The translations under genes were made by a program, and so were the position numbers. Shown piece by piece: positions 28,654-37,550 of a stretch of 64,000 nt of DNA. The DNA is taken from NCBI RefSeq assembly GCF_005795905.1, contig NZ_VAWE01000001.1, positions 682,001 to 746,000 of the forward strand, in the 5' to 3' direction. Position 1 is the stretch's first letter, and every line of letters starts with the position of its first letter. Origin of the DNA: Streptomyces marianii. Its GTDB lineage: Bacteria > Actinomycetota > Actinomycetes > Streptomycetales > Streptomycetaceae. A model generated the notes under the pieces. That model was given only the letters and a program-made list of their open reading frames with translations, made no database searches and had not been told where the DNA came from.

Positions 28654-29555
28654 GTCTTCCTCGCCTGCGAGGCTGACGAGCACGGGCGCAACACATCGGC
28701 CGGTCTGCGGCACCTTTCGCCCTGGCAAACAAATCTACCGATTCCGAGCCGGCGAGGGCCGATCGGAGTCCTCCTCACGGGTGCCGCCGCGTCGGGCCCC
28801 GGCCGGTCCCGCCGGGCTTCCCCGCGCGGGGTGGCTGCATCACCATGCCCGTGTGGCGCGGCGCCGGCCGCGATGACTGTGGACGGCGTGGATGCTGTTC
28901 ACCGGCCGTGGCTGGGGCAAGTCCCGGACGGCGGCCGAGATTGGCGCATCGTTCACGCGACGCGCGGGAAGCGGGCACGGGCGGCCCCGGCAGCGCAACT
29001 GTACGAGCAGGCTCGGATGTCACGTGTCGCCCCGGCTCGGCGGTTCGCTGAGCCGGAGCAGCATATGACCACGTTCGTCGTCCAAGGCGGGACGGAGGAC
29101 TCGCCGGACCTGCTCGACACTGCCGTGTGGGCGTTGGGGGATCTGTTCCTCGACCCGACGATGCCGCCCCCGCGCGGCGAGGACGACCAACGGCTGAGCG
29201 GTGCCGGTAACACCGGGGCCACGCGATGCGCTCGCTCGGACTCGGAGCGTAACAGTGATGTGCAGCGGCACGACTGCCGGCAGTGACGCAATGATGCACC
29301 GGAACGGACCACCCTGGCGGCCCTCGGCCATGCAGACCGGTGAGGCTATGAGGAAGGTCACGATCGGTCGCGGAGCGATGTCGCGGTGAACCCACGCGGA
29401 GGTGAGTGGGCGGGGTGACCTGCGGTCTCTCCCTCCAGTAGGCGGATCGAAGGGCGTTGTGCCCACTGTTTCGTGGGGGCGTGGTGTGCGGCGCGTCAAG
29501 TCGGTGTTCAAGGGGAGGTTGTGTCGCGCGGACGCGTGGCGGTTAACATCACGGC
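28654..29555. other. 900-bp stretch with no supported gene
   Basis: Nothing recognisable was found on either strand. A 74-codon frame from ATG 29065 (MTTFVVQGGTEDSPDLLDTA...) has GGAG 8 bp upstream and could be a small gene or a truncated one, but it matches no family I know and its second half loses ordered character. This marks the left edge of a decaying accessory zone. Confidence 0.4.
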
Positions 29556-30023
29556 ATGGTTACGGCCTGGTCTGCCTCCAGCACGCCGCGGGCCCGCTCT
29601 TCAGCGGGACCGCTGCGCCTGCTGTGGCTGGCCGCGCTGCTGCTCAGCATCGTGTTCACGCACGGGGCGAGCGCGGAGAGCGCCGAGAGCCATCTGACAC
29701 CCGGTGCAGTCGGGCCGGTGCACGCCTTCACCGACCTTCACGAAGGTCACACCAGCGGGACCGACGACAGTGACGATGCCACGGACGCGCCTATCGAGGT
29801 TGCGACCGCCCACGACCCCCACGAGGGTGACGGCTCGTCTCATCCCGCTCAGGAGTGCTTGTCCAGCCAGCCGCAGCAAGGCGTGGATCTGGCTGCTCCT
29901 TGTCTGACCTCACTGAACTGGGCGATGCCCACGCAAGCGACGGGGTCCGCCCGCCCGTCCCGGCCGGAGGCAGCCGTTCCTCCATCGACGGGTTCGAGAG
30001 ATTCGGTAGTTCAGCAGGTCTAG
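29556..30023 (+). CDS. Small secreted or membrane protein, His/Asp-rich (DUF6153-like)
   Basis: A 155-residue protein. One strong hydrophobic segment (LLWLAALLLSIVFTHGASA, about 21-39) is a signal peptide or anchor. A polar region follows with several His and acidic residues (HAFTDLHEGHTSGTDDSDDATD) and a Cys pair (C93, C108 region). Overall layout resembles DUF6153 proteins that accompany copper genes, including the one at 37551-37967. It may bind metal outside the cell. The ATG at 29556 has no strong ribosome site. Function is unknown. Confidence 0.6.
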   Translation: MVTAWSASSTPRARSSAGPLRLLWLAALLLSIVFTHGASAESAESHLTPGAVGPVHAFTDLHEGHTSGTDDSDDATDAPIEVATAHDPHEGDGSSHPAQECLSSQPQQGVDLAAPCLTSLNWAMPTQATGSARPSRPEAAVPPSTGSRDSVVQQV

Positions 30024-30241
30024 ATTCCGGCGTCCCCGACTGGTCGCCGCCACCCGAGAACCGACAGCCGCCCGCCCTGCTCGGCGGCTTGGCCTGATGC
30101 GGCCAGTTCCCAGCACTCAGAAGCCCGTGCTCCGCGCCTTCGCGCGCTGAGACGGATCCCTGGTGCCTTCCCGGAACCCTGCTGATCCCTGTTTCCCGCC
30201 TCTCCCCGCGACGTAGGGAGAGGTGGCCGCCCGGAGGAACC

Positions 30242-30663
30242 ATGCCGTTCCACCCTGTGCCTCATCTTCACCGCAGCCGCCGTGCTGCCCATGCCTCGTG
30301 GCTGCTCCGTCTGATGGCCCTCGCTCTGGGAGGGTTGCTCCTGTGGGCATGCGCCTGCTCTGCCGCGCATGACGGCGACAGCCACGCGCACGAGCGCGCA
30401 CCGGTGTCGTCCGGCCATCTCGCAAGCGCGGTAGGGGCCGTCGAGGGGGAGCTGTCCCATGAGCCGCCCCCACGTCCCGGTTCTGTTTGTGCGCCGGACG
30501 TACTCAACTGGGCTGCACCGCACCGGCCGCCTCGCGCCGCCACCCATGCGCAAGGCCCAGCCCGAGCGCGTGACGGCCTGACCGACGGTTCGCGCCGGAG
30601 GGGTGGGCGGGTTCGCCCTCGTTCCCCCCTCCGCCCGCCCGCGCACACTTCCAGGAGCAATCG
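30242..30663 (+). CDS. Putative small membrane protein, run-on reading frame
   Basis: The frame opens at ATG 30242, with GGAGGAACC just upstream, and encodes a hydrophobic segment LLRLMALALGGLLLWACACSAAHDGDSHAHE (split here: helix to about residue 40, then a His/Asp cluster), again like DUF6153-type proteins. After about residue 85 the sequence becomes Arg/Pro-rich and the frame runs on to 31033, overlapping the DUF1015 fragment in another frame. The real stop has probably been lost by a frameshift or deletion, so the true 3' end is uncertain; I end it before the DUF1015 start. Confidence 0.45.
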
Positions 30664-31001
30664 ATGCCAACTCATGCTCTGCCGCACTCAACCGGCCTGC
30701 AGCTGCGGCCCTTTCAAGCCATGCGCTACGACCCGGTCCAGGTCGGCGACCTGTCCCACGTGGTCTGCCCGCCGTACGACGACATCGGACCCGTCCGTGC
30801 ACGCTCCCTGCGCGCGACGCGGATCAGGCCGTGGCCACCGTGACCGCACCGGGCAACGGCACTGCGGTTCTACTGCCCACGGTCACCGAGGACTCCGTGT
30901 GGGACCTGGCCGCTGCCGGAGTGCTACTGCCCCGCAAATCAACGTCCTTCGGCCCCGGACCAGCCGCCGGGCTCGCCCTGCGCGTCATCGACGCACCGTA
31001 G
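30664..31001 (+). pseudogene. DUF1015 protein with large internal deletion and frameshift
   Basis: ATG 30664, with AGGAG upstream, encodes LQLRPFQAMRYDPVQVGDLSHVVCPPYDDI, the N-terminus of DUF1015 proteins, and stops at 30843. The next frame then reads TVTEDSVWDLAAAGVLLPRKSTSFGPGPAAGLALRVID to 31001, the C-terminus of the same family (...MPRKSTSFGPKP..GLV). Intact members are about 400 residues; here the middle 300 or so are missing and the ends are out of frame. It is therefore a deletion derivative and non-functional. Confidence 0.75.
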
Positions 31002-31046
31002 GCGAAACCACCATCAACACCCCGTCCTTGTAAGGAGCAGTGTTCC

Positions 31047-31778
31047 TTGTCCCTGTCCCAACTCGCCGACCGCCCCGCTGCCCCCGTCGAGCAGCCAGAC
31101 CACAACAACCCCAGACCCGGCCGCGCCGCCATGCGACGAGCTCGCGCCCGGAAAACCTCCCTGGCGGCTCGCTATGTCGGCTACGTCGGCTACTTCGTCG
31201 GCGCCGGACTCATCAGCGGAGCAGTCGTGCACCACCCGCTCGACCCGGCCCGCTACACCCGGATCGCCGCCTACGGCGTCCTCGTCTTCCTCGCCGCCAC
31301 CGTGCTCAACGAGTTCTTCCTCGCCCGCGACAAGCCCGGTCTGCCGAGGATGCTGCTGGTCATCGGCGCCTCACTGCTGCTCTCGTTCGGCATCGGCATG
31401 CTCAGCGGCGGCCTTCAGCACTTCGAGGACTTCCCGGCCCGCGGCGCCGTGCTCGTACCCCTGGGGATAACCGTCTCCTTCCTCGCCTACGTGGTGAAGG
31501 ACGCCGAAACCTCCTGGCGACGTATCTTCAGCCCCGTGGGCCTGGCAGTCCTGCTGACCGCCCTGATCAGCTTCGCCGGACTGCGCTACGTGGCCGCCGG
31601 CATGAGCGAGCAGGCGGAAGGAGGGGGGCACAGTCATGGCGGCGCAGAGGAAAGGGAAGAGGAACTGCCGCACGAGCCCGCCCCCACGACCGGCACAGCG
31701 CAACCCGAAGCCGGTCCCACAAACGGCGATGCTGCCGACGAGCCCGCAAACGACGACGGCGGCGGCCACGCTCACTGA
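31047..31778 (+). CDS. Membrane protein of unknown function with His-rich tail
   Basis: A 243-residue protein. TTG 31047 is taken as the start because AAGGAG lies 8 bp upstream. Residues 40-190 hold about five hydrophobic helices (YVGYFVGAGLISGAVV, IAAYGVLVFLAATVLNEF, MLLVIGASLLLSFGIGML, GAVLVPLGITVSFLAYVV, PVGLAVLLTALISFAGLRYV). The C-terminal 50 residues are acidic and His-rich, with GGGHSHGG and a final GGGHAH, which suggests metal binding. I do not recognise the family. It sits among DUF6153-like proteins, which hints at a metal-related role (inference). Confidence 0.7.
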   Translation: MSLSQLADRPAAPVEQPDHNNPRPGRAAMRRARARKTSLAARYVGYVGYFVGAGLISGAVVHHPLDPARYTRIAAYGVLVFLAATVLNEFFLARDKPGLPRMLLVIGASLLLSFGIGMLSGGLQHFEDFPARGAVLVPLGITVSFLAYVVKDAETSWRRIFSPVGLAVLLTALISFAGLRYVAAGMSEQAEGGGHSHGGAEEREEELPHEPAPTTGTAQPEAGPTNGDAADEPANDDGGGHAH

Positions 31779-31789
31779 CCCTGACGGCC

Positions 31790-32016
31790 CTGAGTCCCAC
31801 TCCCGGGAAGACCTGGCCTCTGCGATGTGTGAGGTCGCCGCAGGCCGGGCGCCGCAGGCCGCCTTCGGTGCGAGCGGGCCAGGTGCGCTGGTCCGGCTGG
31901 GTCGGATCCTCAACCCTTGGGCCAGGCCGCGCCGCATGACCTGGCTCGGGAGCATCGCCGCCGTTGCTGCACCGGTCCTGCCGCTGCTCGTCGGCTGCGG
32001 GCCTGCGGTCGGCTGA
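31790..32016 (+). pseudogene. Possible C-terminal scrap of an M56-type membrane peptidase
   Basis: Frame ...EDLASAMCEVAAGRAPQAAF, GPGALVRLGRILNPWARP, then a hydrophobic helix LGSIAAVAAPVLPLLVGC and a stop at 32016. It resembles the end of streptomycete M56 (BlaR1-like) peptidases, where an LA.A...AA.R.P..A segment and ARV.RLL precede the last TM helix. The catalytic HExxH part is absent and no start is seen. The assignment is tentative. Confidence 0.4.
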
Positions 32017-32139
32017 CTCCTGTAGTGACTGTCCGGCGCCGGTACTTGGCCGACGCCGGACTCCTCATCGCAACCACTCGCCGGGAGCCCTTCCGTTGGC
32101 ATGACGGGGTCGGAAGGTCTCCCGTTTTGGAGCGGGGCC

Positions 32140-32144
32140 CATAC
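32140..32144. repeat. Left 5-bp target-site duplication of the IS1634-type element
   Basis: CATAC directly precedes the left terminal repeat; the same CATAC follows the right one at 34143-34147. A matching pair means the element inserted as a unit and its ends have not since been rearranged. Confidence 0.85.
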
Positions 32145-34142
32145 CCTGCGTTCCGCGTAATTCGGGGGTTCTGGAGTCCCTACCGGGCTGAAGGTGCAGG
32201 TCAGCGGGCTGGAGGCTGGTGACGCGGGCAGATTCGCCTAGAGACGCGATTCTGCGGATTCGCCTGCGCTGACCTCGAGTTGCTCCGTAGGGTCTGGAGT
32301 CGTGTATGTGAAGACGACGAAGCGGGAGAACAAGTCCGGCACGGTCCGGTACCTGCACCTGGCCCACAACGAGTGGGATCCGGTAAAGGGCCGGGCGGTC
32401 CCGAAGGTGCTGTTCACGTTCGGCCGTGAGGACGACCTCGACCGGGACGCAGTGAGGCGCCTGGTCGCGTCTCTATCGAGGCTGCTGGAGCCGGGTGAGG
32501 CACTGGCGTCGACGGCGGCGGGTGACCTGGAGTTCGTCTCGTCGGTCCCGTTCGGCGGCACCTATGTCCTCGATCATCTCTGGCGTCGGCTGAGGATCGA
32601 CAGGATCGTCGGGCAGGTCGGGCAGCCCAAACGGGGCCGGCGCCGGGACATGTCGATGACCGAGCGGGTGCTGTTCTCCCTGGTCGCGAACCGGGCCCTG
32701 GCTCCGTCGTCCAAGCTGGCCGCCGCGGACTGGGTCACGCACGACGTGCATGTCGAGGGCCTGCCGGCCATCGACGACGACGCCTGCTACCGGGCGATGG
32801 ACTGGCTCCACGAGGTGACCGACGACCTGGAGAAGCGGGTGTTCGACGAGGTCGCGAACCTCCTCAACCTCGAGGTCGACCTGCTGTTCTTCGACACCAC
32901 CAGCACCTACTTCGAACTGGAGGAGGCCGACGGACCCGTCGCCCGCGACGACAAGGGCCGCCTCCTGACGGACGACCGCCCACCCGCTGAAGAGGACGGC
33001 GAGAGCGCGGATCAGGCCGGGTTCCGTGCCTTCGGCAAGTCGAAGGACTCCCGCGACGACCTGCCGCAGATCGTGATCGGGATGGCCGTCACGAGGGACG
33101 GGATCCCGGTCCGCGTCTGGTCCTGGCCCGGCAACACCGGTGACAGCAAGCTGATCCGGCAGGTCAAGGACGACATGCGGGACTGGACCCTCAGCAAGAT
33201 CGTGTGGGTCACCGACCGGGGATTCTCCAGCGAACGCAACCGCCGCTACCTCCGCCAGGGCGACAACGCCTACATCGTCGGCGAGAAACTCCGCTCAGGC
33301 AGCCCGGAGGTGAAGGCCGCCCTGTCCCGCCAGGGCCGCTACGGCGAGATCGCCCAGAACATGCGGGTCAAGGAGGTGCGGATCTCCGACACCGAACGGT
33401 TCGTGATCTGCCACAACCCCGAAGCCGCCACCCGTGACCAGCACATACGCGAACAACTCGTCTCCCAGCTCACGACCCTGATCGAAGACACCGACAAGCT
33501 CAGCGACTTCAAGCGTGGCGAACTCCGCGGCAAGATCGCCGACAAGCCCGGCCTCAACCGCTACCTCCGCACCACCCCGTCCGGCAAGCTCCGCATCGAC
33601 ACCGCGAAGATCAAGACCGAGGAGAACCTCGACGGCAAGTACCTGCTGCGATGCTCCGACCCGGACCTGTCCGCCGAGGACATCGCACTCGGATACAAGC
33701 AGCTCCTCGAAGTCGAGCGGGGCTGGCGGGACATGAAGCAGATCATCGACCTGCGGCCCGTCTATCACCGGCTCGAGGAACGCATACGCGCACACGTCGT
33801 CCTCTGCTGGCTCGCCCTCCTGTTGATCCGCATCATCGAGACCAGCGCCGACGCGACCTGGACGACCGTCCGCCGCGAGCTCGACCGGCTCCACCTCGGT
33901 ACGTTCACCGGCCCTACCGGCCTGTTCCGCCAGGTCACCGCCCTCACCAAGCCCCAGAGGGACCTGCTGGCCAAGCTCAACATCCCCGCACCGAAGCAGA
34001 TCATCGCGCTCGAACCCGCACCCCGCTGACCAGCACGAACACCAGCGCCTAGAGAAACGCCTCTCAGGCGCCCTCACCCATGTCCGCGCAGGTCAGACCC
34101 CAGATTCGTGACTCTAGGACGCTGAATTACGCGGAACGCAGG
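32145..34142 (+). mobile_element. Complete IS1634-family insertion sequence, 1998 bp
   Basis: The element is bounded by perfect 19-bp terminal inverted repeats, CCTGCGTTCCGCGTAATTC at 32145-32163 and its complement at 34124-34142, with weaker similarity running about 15 bp further in. A 5-bp duplication, CATAC, flanks both ends. It carries one full transposase gene. Both flanks (32017-32139 and 34148-34259) are short and show no gene, so no recognisable coding sequence was interrupted. Confidence 0.92.
32302..34029 (+). CDS. IS1634-family transposase (IS4-like DDE)
   Basis: A 575-residue transposase filling most of the element. The DDE residues are recognisable: LLFFDTTSTYFE (first Asp), KIVWVTDRGFSS (second Asp), and YKQLLEVERGWRDMKQIIDLRP with the Y-R-E-K-type signature (Glu). 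A 50-residue acidic insertion (DDRPPAEEDGESADQAG) lies between the first two, as in IS1634 relatives. The start GTG/ATG choice follows the VYVKTTKRENKSG opening. The frame is unbroken, so the element may still be active. Confidence 0.9.
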   Translation: MYVKTTKRENKSGTVRYLHLAHNEWDPVKGRAVPKVLFTFGREDDLDRDAVRRLVASLSRLLEPGEALASTAAGDLEFVSSVPFGGTYVLDHLWRRLRIDRIVGQVGQPKRGRRRDMSMTERVLFSLVANRALAPSSKLAAADWVTHDVHVEGLPAIDDDACYRAMDWLHEVTDDLEKRVFDEVANLLNLEVDLLFFDTTSTYFELEEADGPVARDDKGRLLTDDRPPAEEDGESADQAGFRAFGKSKDSRDDLPQIVIGMAVTRDGIPVRVWSWPGNTGDSKLIRQVKDDMRDWTLSKIVWVTDRGFSSERNRRYLRQGDNAYIVGEKLRSGSPEVKAALSRQGRYGEIAQNMRVKEVRISDTERFVICHNPEAATRDQHIREQLVSQLTTLIEDTDKLSDFKRGELRGKIADKPGLNRYLRTTPSGKLRIDTAKIKTEENLDGKYLLRCSDPDLSAEDIALGYKQLLEVERGWRDMKQIIDLRPVYHRLEERIRAHVVLCWLALLLIRIIETSADATWTTVRRELDRLHLGTFTGPTGLFRQVTALTKPQRDLLAKLNIPAPKQIIALEPAPR

Positions 34143-34259
34143 CATACCGGGCCAGCGTATTGTTGACTTGCTTGGCTGTTCACTGGTTCGCGATGCCGGA
34201 AGTCCTCTGTCGGACGAGCGAACGCCCCAGCGACGCCCGGGGGAAGCCCAGAACGGCTT

Positions 34260-35546
34260 TCAGCGGGTGAGATCAGCCAGGCTGCTGAGTGCGGTGTCGA
34301 TCTCTGCTGGAGTGTTGATGACGGCGGTGCCGATGCGGGTGTAGGCCGACGTGGACAGCCGCACGCGGTCGGCGGCGGCGTGGTCGACGACCTGCTGATG
34401 GGTGTGGCCTGCCACACTGAAACAGTTGATGCCCGCTGACAGTTCCGGGGCGGCAGGAGTGTGCACGGTGACCCCGCGGATACGGCTCAGTCCTTGTTTC
34501 GCCTGGGTCGACAGCTGTGTGATGCGAGCGGCGACGCGTGCTCGGCCCAGCTGCTCATGCAGTGCCACGGCCACCGGAAGGGCGAAGGCATGCTCGAACG
34601 CCAGAAACCCGCCGGGCGACAGAGGCGCTGCTCCCCCGCCCTTGATGAAGCTCACGAACGTGGGCCGCAGTTGCTCGAGGACATCCGGTGCCACCCAGAC
34701 CAGCCCCGTTCCTCTCGGACCGAACAGCCATTTGTGAGTTCCGGCGATCACTACGTCCGCGCCCAGGCCGGCGGCATCCTCGTCGACCGCCGCCAGCCCG
34801 TGCACGCCGTCGACGACCAGCAGGCACCGGTCGGCAGGACTGCGTCCTTCATTGGCCCGGCGCACCACCTCGGCCACCGCACGCACCGGCATCCGAAGCC
34901 CCGTGCTGGACTGCACCCAGGTGATCCCCACGACTCTGGTGTTCGGGCGGATCGCCTCGCCGACCGCCGCCGCGATGCCATCCACCGTCGCGGTGGCCGG
35001 ATCCGCGAACCAGGAGACCAGCCGCACCGTGTTGCCGTGCTTTTCGGCGGCGAGCCGGGCGGCGGTGCGATGGGAGATGTGGTCATACTCCGTCAACAGG
35101 AACTCCTGTCCCGGACGGGTCGCGACGCCGTTGTAGACGACACCCAGCCCGATACTCGTGCTCGCCGTCATCGCGATGTCCTCGGCCCGGCCTCCCAGAT
35201 AGGCCGCGAGCGCCTGCCGTACCCGGGGCCATCCGGTCGGACCGTCGGGCAGCGCCAAGCCCGAGGGCACCGACAGCGGATTGGCGTCGACCTGTGCGCT
35301 CAGATGATCCACCGCATCCCGCACCACCCTCGGATGCGAGGCCAGGTAGAACAACGCAAGGTTCACCCATCCCGGCTCCAGACGAAACTGCGCCCGCAAG
35401 GCGTCCCAGTCCACGCGCCCATCGGGCGTAGTGACCGGCCGCTCCCGCGGTGTGCTCACCCTTGCCGCGCAGGAGCTGGGCACGAGGGTGACCGCCACCG
35501 CTCCCGCAGATCTCGCCAGCAGATCACGCCGACTCGTCATCGACAT
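34260..35546 (-). CDS. Class V PLP aminotransferase-fold protein with a Tat-type signal
   Basis: A 428-residue protein of the isopenicillin-N-epimerase / cysteine-desulfurase-like class V group. The PLP lysine is in IAGTHKWLFGPRGTGLVW, with the Asp in LLVVDGVHGLAA and an SHRTA segment ahead. Unusually it opens MSMTSRRDLLARSAGAVAV: twin arginines (6-7), a hydrophobic stretch and a Cys at 26, so it looks exported by the Tat route, perhaps lipid-anchored. Tat export would carry it folded with its cofactor. ATG 35546 follows GAAAGGGG. It lies between the IS element and a copper oxidase; substrate unknown. Confidence 0.85.
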   Translation of the reverse strand: MSMTSRRDLLARSAGAVAVTLVPSSCAARVSTPRERPVTTPDGRVDWDALRAQFRLEPGWVNLALFYLASHPRVVRDAVDHLSAQVDANPLSVPSGLALPDGPTGWPRVRQALAAYLGGRAEDIAMTASTSIGLGVVYNGVATRPGQEFLLTEYDHISHRTAARLAAEKHGNTVRLVSWFADPATATVDGIAAAVGEAIRPNTRVVGITWVQSSTGLRMPVRAVAEVVRRANEGRSPADRCLLVVDGVHGLAAVDEDAAGLGADVVIAGTHKWLFGPRGTGLVWVAPDVLEQLRPTFVSFIKGGGAAPLSPGGFLAFEHAFALPVAVALHEQLGRARVAARITQLSTQAKQGLSRIRGVTVHTPAAPELSAGINCFSVAGHTHQQVVDHAAADRVRLSTSAYTRIGTAVINTPAEIDTALSSLADLTR

Positions 35547-35856
35547 CCAGCACCCCTTTCCACCGCTACCGGCGGAGCGGTGGCGGAATGGTCGGTGCAT
35601 TTCTGGTAACGAGGCTACGCGAGGTGGCCGCGGGTGCCGACAGCACCATCACCCGAACGGCCCCCGCCCATGAAGCGCTGTCGAGACAGACACAGGCGTA
35701 CGGCAGGGCAGGACTCCATCGACGAGATCCGCGCCGACGAGACGCACACGGCGCCGCGAGCTACGGGCGGCCTTCCTGTACGGCTGTCTCCTGCCGTTCG
35801 GGAGAGGGCCCGCACAGGCGCGCGGGCCCCCACATGACGGCGATCCTCTGCCTCGG
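35547..35856. other. 310-bp spacer, no gene seen
   Basis: No coding region is supported. It contains CACCATCACCCGAACGGCC at 35644-35662, a 19-bp sequence found again at 56922-56940 after dodecin. Confidence 0.4.
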
Positions 35857-37467
35857 TCACGCCTGTTTGCGGTACCCGAGGACGGTCATCATCCCGGATT
35901 CGGCGTGGTACACGTTGTGGCAGTGGATCATCCACAGGCCCGGGTTGTCGGCGTCGAAGTCGACGTCCAGTGTCTTGCCCGGCAGCACGATCGCGGTGTC
36001 TTTGCGCGGGCCGCCGTCCGCAAGCGCGAACGTGTGGCCGTGCAGGTGCATGGGGTGCCACATCTCGGTGTCGTTGACGAATGACAGCCGCACGCGCTCG
36101 CCCGAGCGGACCGGGTGCCTCTGTGCCGGGTCGTACTTCTTGCCGTTGATGGCCCAGTCGTACTTGGCCATACCTCCGGTGAGCTTCAACTCGAGCGTAC
36201 GGTCGGGCTTGCCGGCCTTCAGACGGACCACGTCGGCCGCCTTCAACTGGCCCGCTCGGAGTACTTTCCCGCTGAGTTCCTTGGGGCGTACGGACGGTGT
36301 GGGCGCCGCGCCTGCGCCAGTGCGCAGGATCGCCATCCCGTTCTGTAGCTTGCCCTCGGCGAGTGCGGTGAGCGGGAAGACGCCGTCCTTCGCGGTGACC
36401 AGGACGTCGTAGCGTTCGCCCATGCCGAGCAGCAGCGCGTCGGTGGTGGCGTGCTCGACGGGGAAGCCGTCGGTGTGGGTGATGGTCATGGCGTGGCCGC
36501 CGAGGGCGATGCGGAAGGCGGTGTCACCCCCCGCGTTGATGATGCGTAGCCGGATGCGGTCGCCGGGCTTGGCCTGGAACGTCTGCGGGTCGTGCGACGT
36601 GCGTCCGTTGACCAGGTAGTAGGGGTAGGCGACGTCGCCCGCGTCACCACCGAGGAGAGTGCTGGTGGCGCCCATCATCATCCGGGGCGGGCCTGATGGC
36701 TTGGGGGAGGGCGCCTTTTCAGTGGTCGTCGACATGGTGCCCATGTCGTGTCCGCTGCCGTGGTCCATGCCGCCCGAGTCATCCATGTCCATCCCGCCCA
36801 TGCCCTTGCTGAGCTCGGCGAGGACGGTATCCGGAGTGGTGCCGTCGACCCCGTCGACCCAGTCGTCGAGAACGACGACCCACTCCTTGTCGTATTGCAG
36901 CGGCTCCTTGGGGTCCTCGACGATGAGCGGGGCGTACAGGCCGCGGTCCTGCTGGACGCCGGAATGCGGGTGGAACCAGTAGGTGCCGGGGTGGGTGACC
37001 GCGAAGCGGTAGTCGAAGGACGCGCCCGGCTTGATACCGCGCTGGGTGAGGCCGGGTACGCCGTCCATGTCGTTGCGCATCGCCAGGCCGTGCCAGTGGA
37101 TGGACGTGGTCTGCGGCAGGTGGTTGGCGAGTGTGAGGGCGAGCGTGTCACCCGCGGTGACACGGACTTCCTGGCCCGGCAGCCGGTCTCCATACGCCCA
37201 GGACCTGACGGTACGGCCGCCGAGGTCAAGCGGGGTCTCGACGGCGGTGAGCTTCACCTTCCGCTGAGGACCGGGCTTGCGCTTGGCTTCACCGTCGGCG
37301 ACCTCCTGGCCGTCAGGGGTCACATAGCCTTCTGGGGCGGCCGATGAACCGGCGTCATGGCCGGAGTGGTCCATACCGCTCATGGAGCCGGAGCAGGCGT
37401 TCAGTAGTCCGGTGCCGGCGATGGCGAGTCCCGCGCCGAGTACGGCGCGTCGGTTGGGCGTGCGCAT
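35857..37467 (-). CDS. Multicopper oxidase (CopA/laccase-like), lipoprotein
   Basis: A 536-residue three-cupredoxin-domain oxidase. The four copper-binding blocks are intact: SIHWHGL, YWFHPHSGVQ, HPMHLHGH, and HCHNVYHAESGMM containing the T1 Cys, His and axial Met. A Met/His/Asp-rich insert (KGMGGMDMDDSGGMDHGSGHDM, residues about 220-240; under 20 shown in parts) may be an extra Cu site. The N-terminus MRTPNRRAVLGAGLAIAG...LLNAC has an RR and a lipobox, so it is probably a Tat lipoprotein. It likely oxidises Cu(I) for copper tolerance. ATG 37467 lies 84 bp after the DUF6153 gene, and a CsoR-like box stands upstream of both. Confidence 0.9.
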   Translation of the reverse strand: MRTPNRRAVLGAGLAIAGTGLLNACSGSMSGMDHSGHDAGSSAAPEGYVTPDGQEVADGEAKRKPGPQRKVKLTAVETPLDLGGRTVRSWAYGDRLPGQEVRVTAGDTLALTLANHLPQTTSIHWHGLAMRNDMDGVPGLTQRGIKPGASFDYRFAVTHPGTYWFHPHSGVQQDRGLYAPLIVEDPKEPLQYDKEWVVVLDDWVDGVDGTTPDTVLAELSKGMGGMDMDDSGGMDHGSGHDMGTMSTTTEKAPSPKPSGPPRMMMGATSTLLGGDAGDVAYPYYLVNGRTSHDPQTFQAKPGDRIRLRIINAGGDTAFRIALGGHAMTITHTDGFPVEHATTDALLLGMGERYDVLVTAKDGVFPLTALAEGKLQNGMAILRTGAGAAPTPSVRPKELSGKVLRAGQLKAADVVRLKAGKPDRTLELKLTGGMAKYDWAINGKKYDPAQRHPVRSGERVRLSFVNDTEMWHPMHLHGHTFALADGGPRKDTAIVLPGKTLDVDFDADNPGLWMIHCHNVYHAESGMMTVLGYRKQA

Positions 37468-37550
37468 GAGTGGGTGCACCTCGTATCGGTGTCGATGCGT
37501 GAAGGAGTTGGCTCGTATGCCGTTCCATGCCGGAGCGGCCGGGCGCCGTC

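Noticed and set aside
29065..29286. Small gene MTTFVVQGG...
   Set aside because: It has a passable ribosome site, but no family match and the second half looks non-coding. Mentioned in the gap entry only.
35575..35630. Possible tRNA-Leu start (GGTGGCGGAATGG resembles the 5' half of tRNA-Leu)
   Set aside because: No anticodon stem, T-arm (GGTTCGAATCC-like) or acceptor pairing follows; the match is about 12 bases only.
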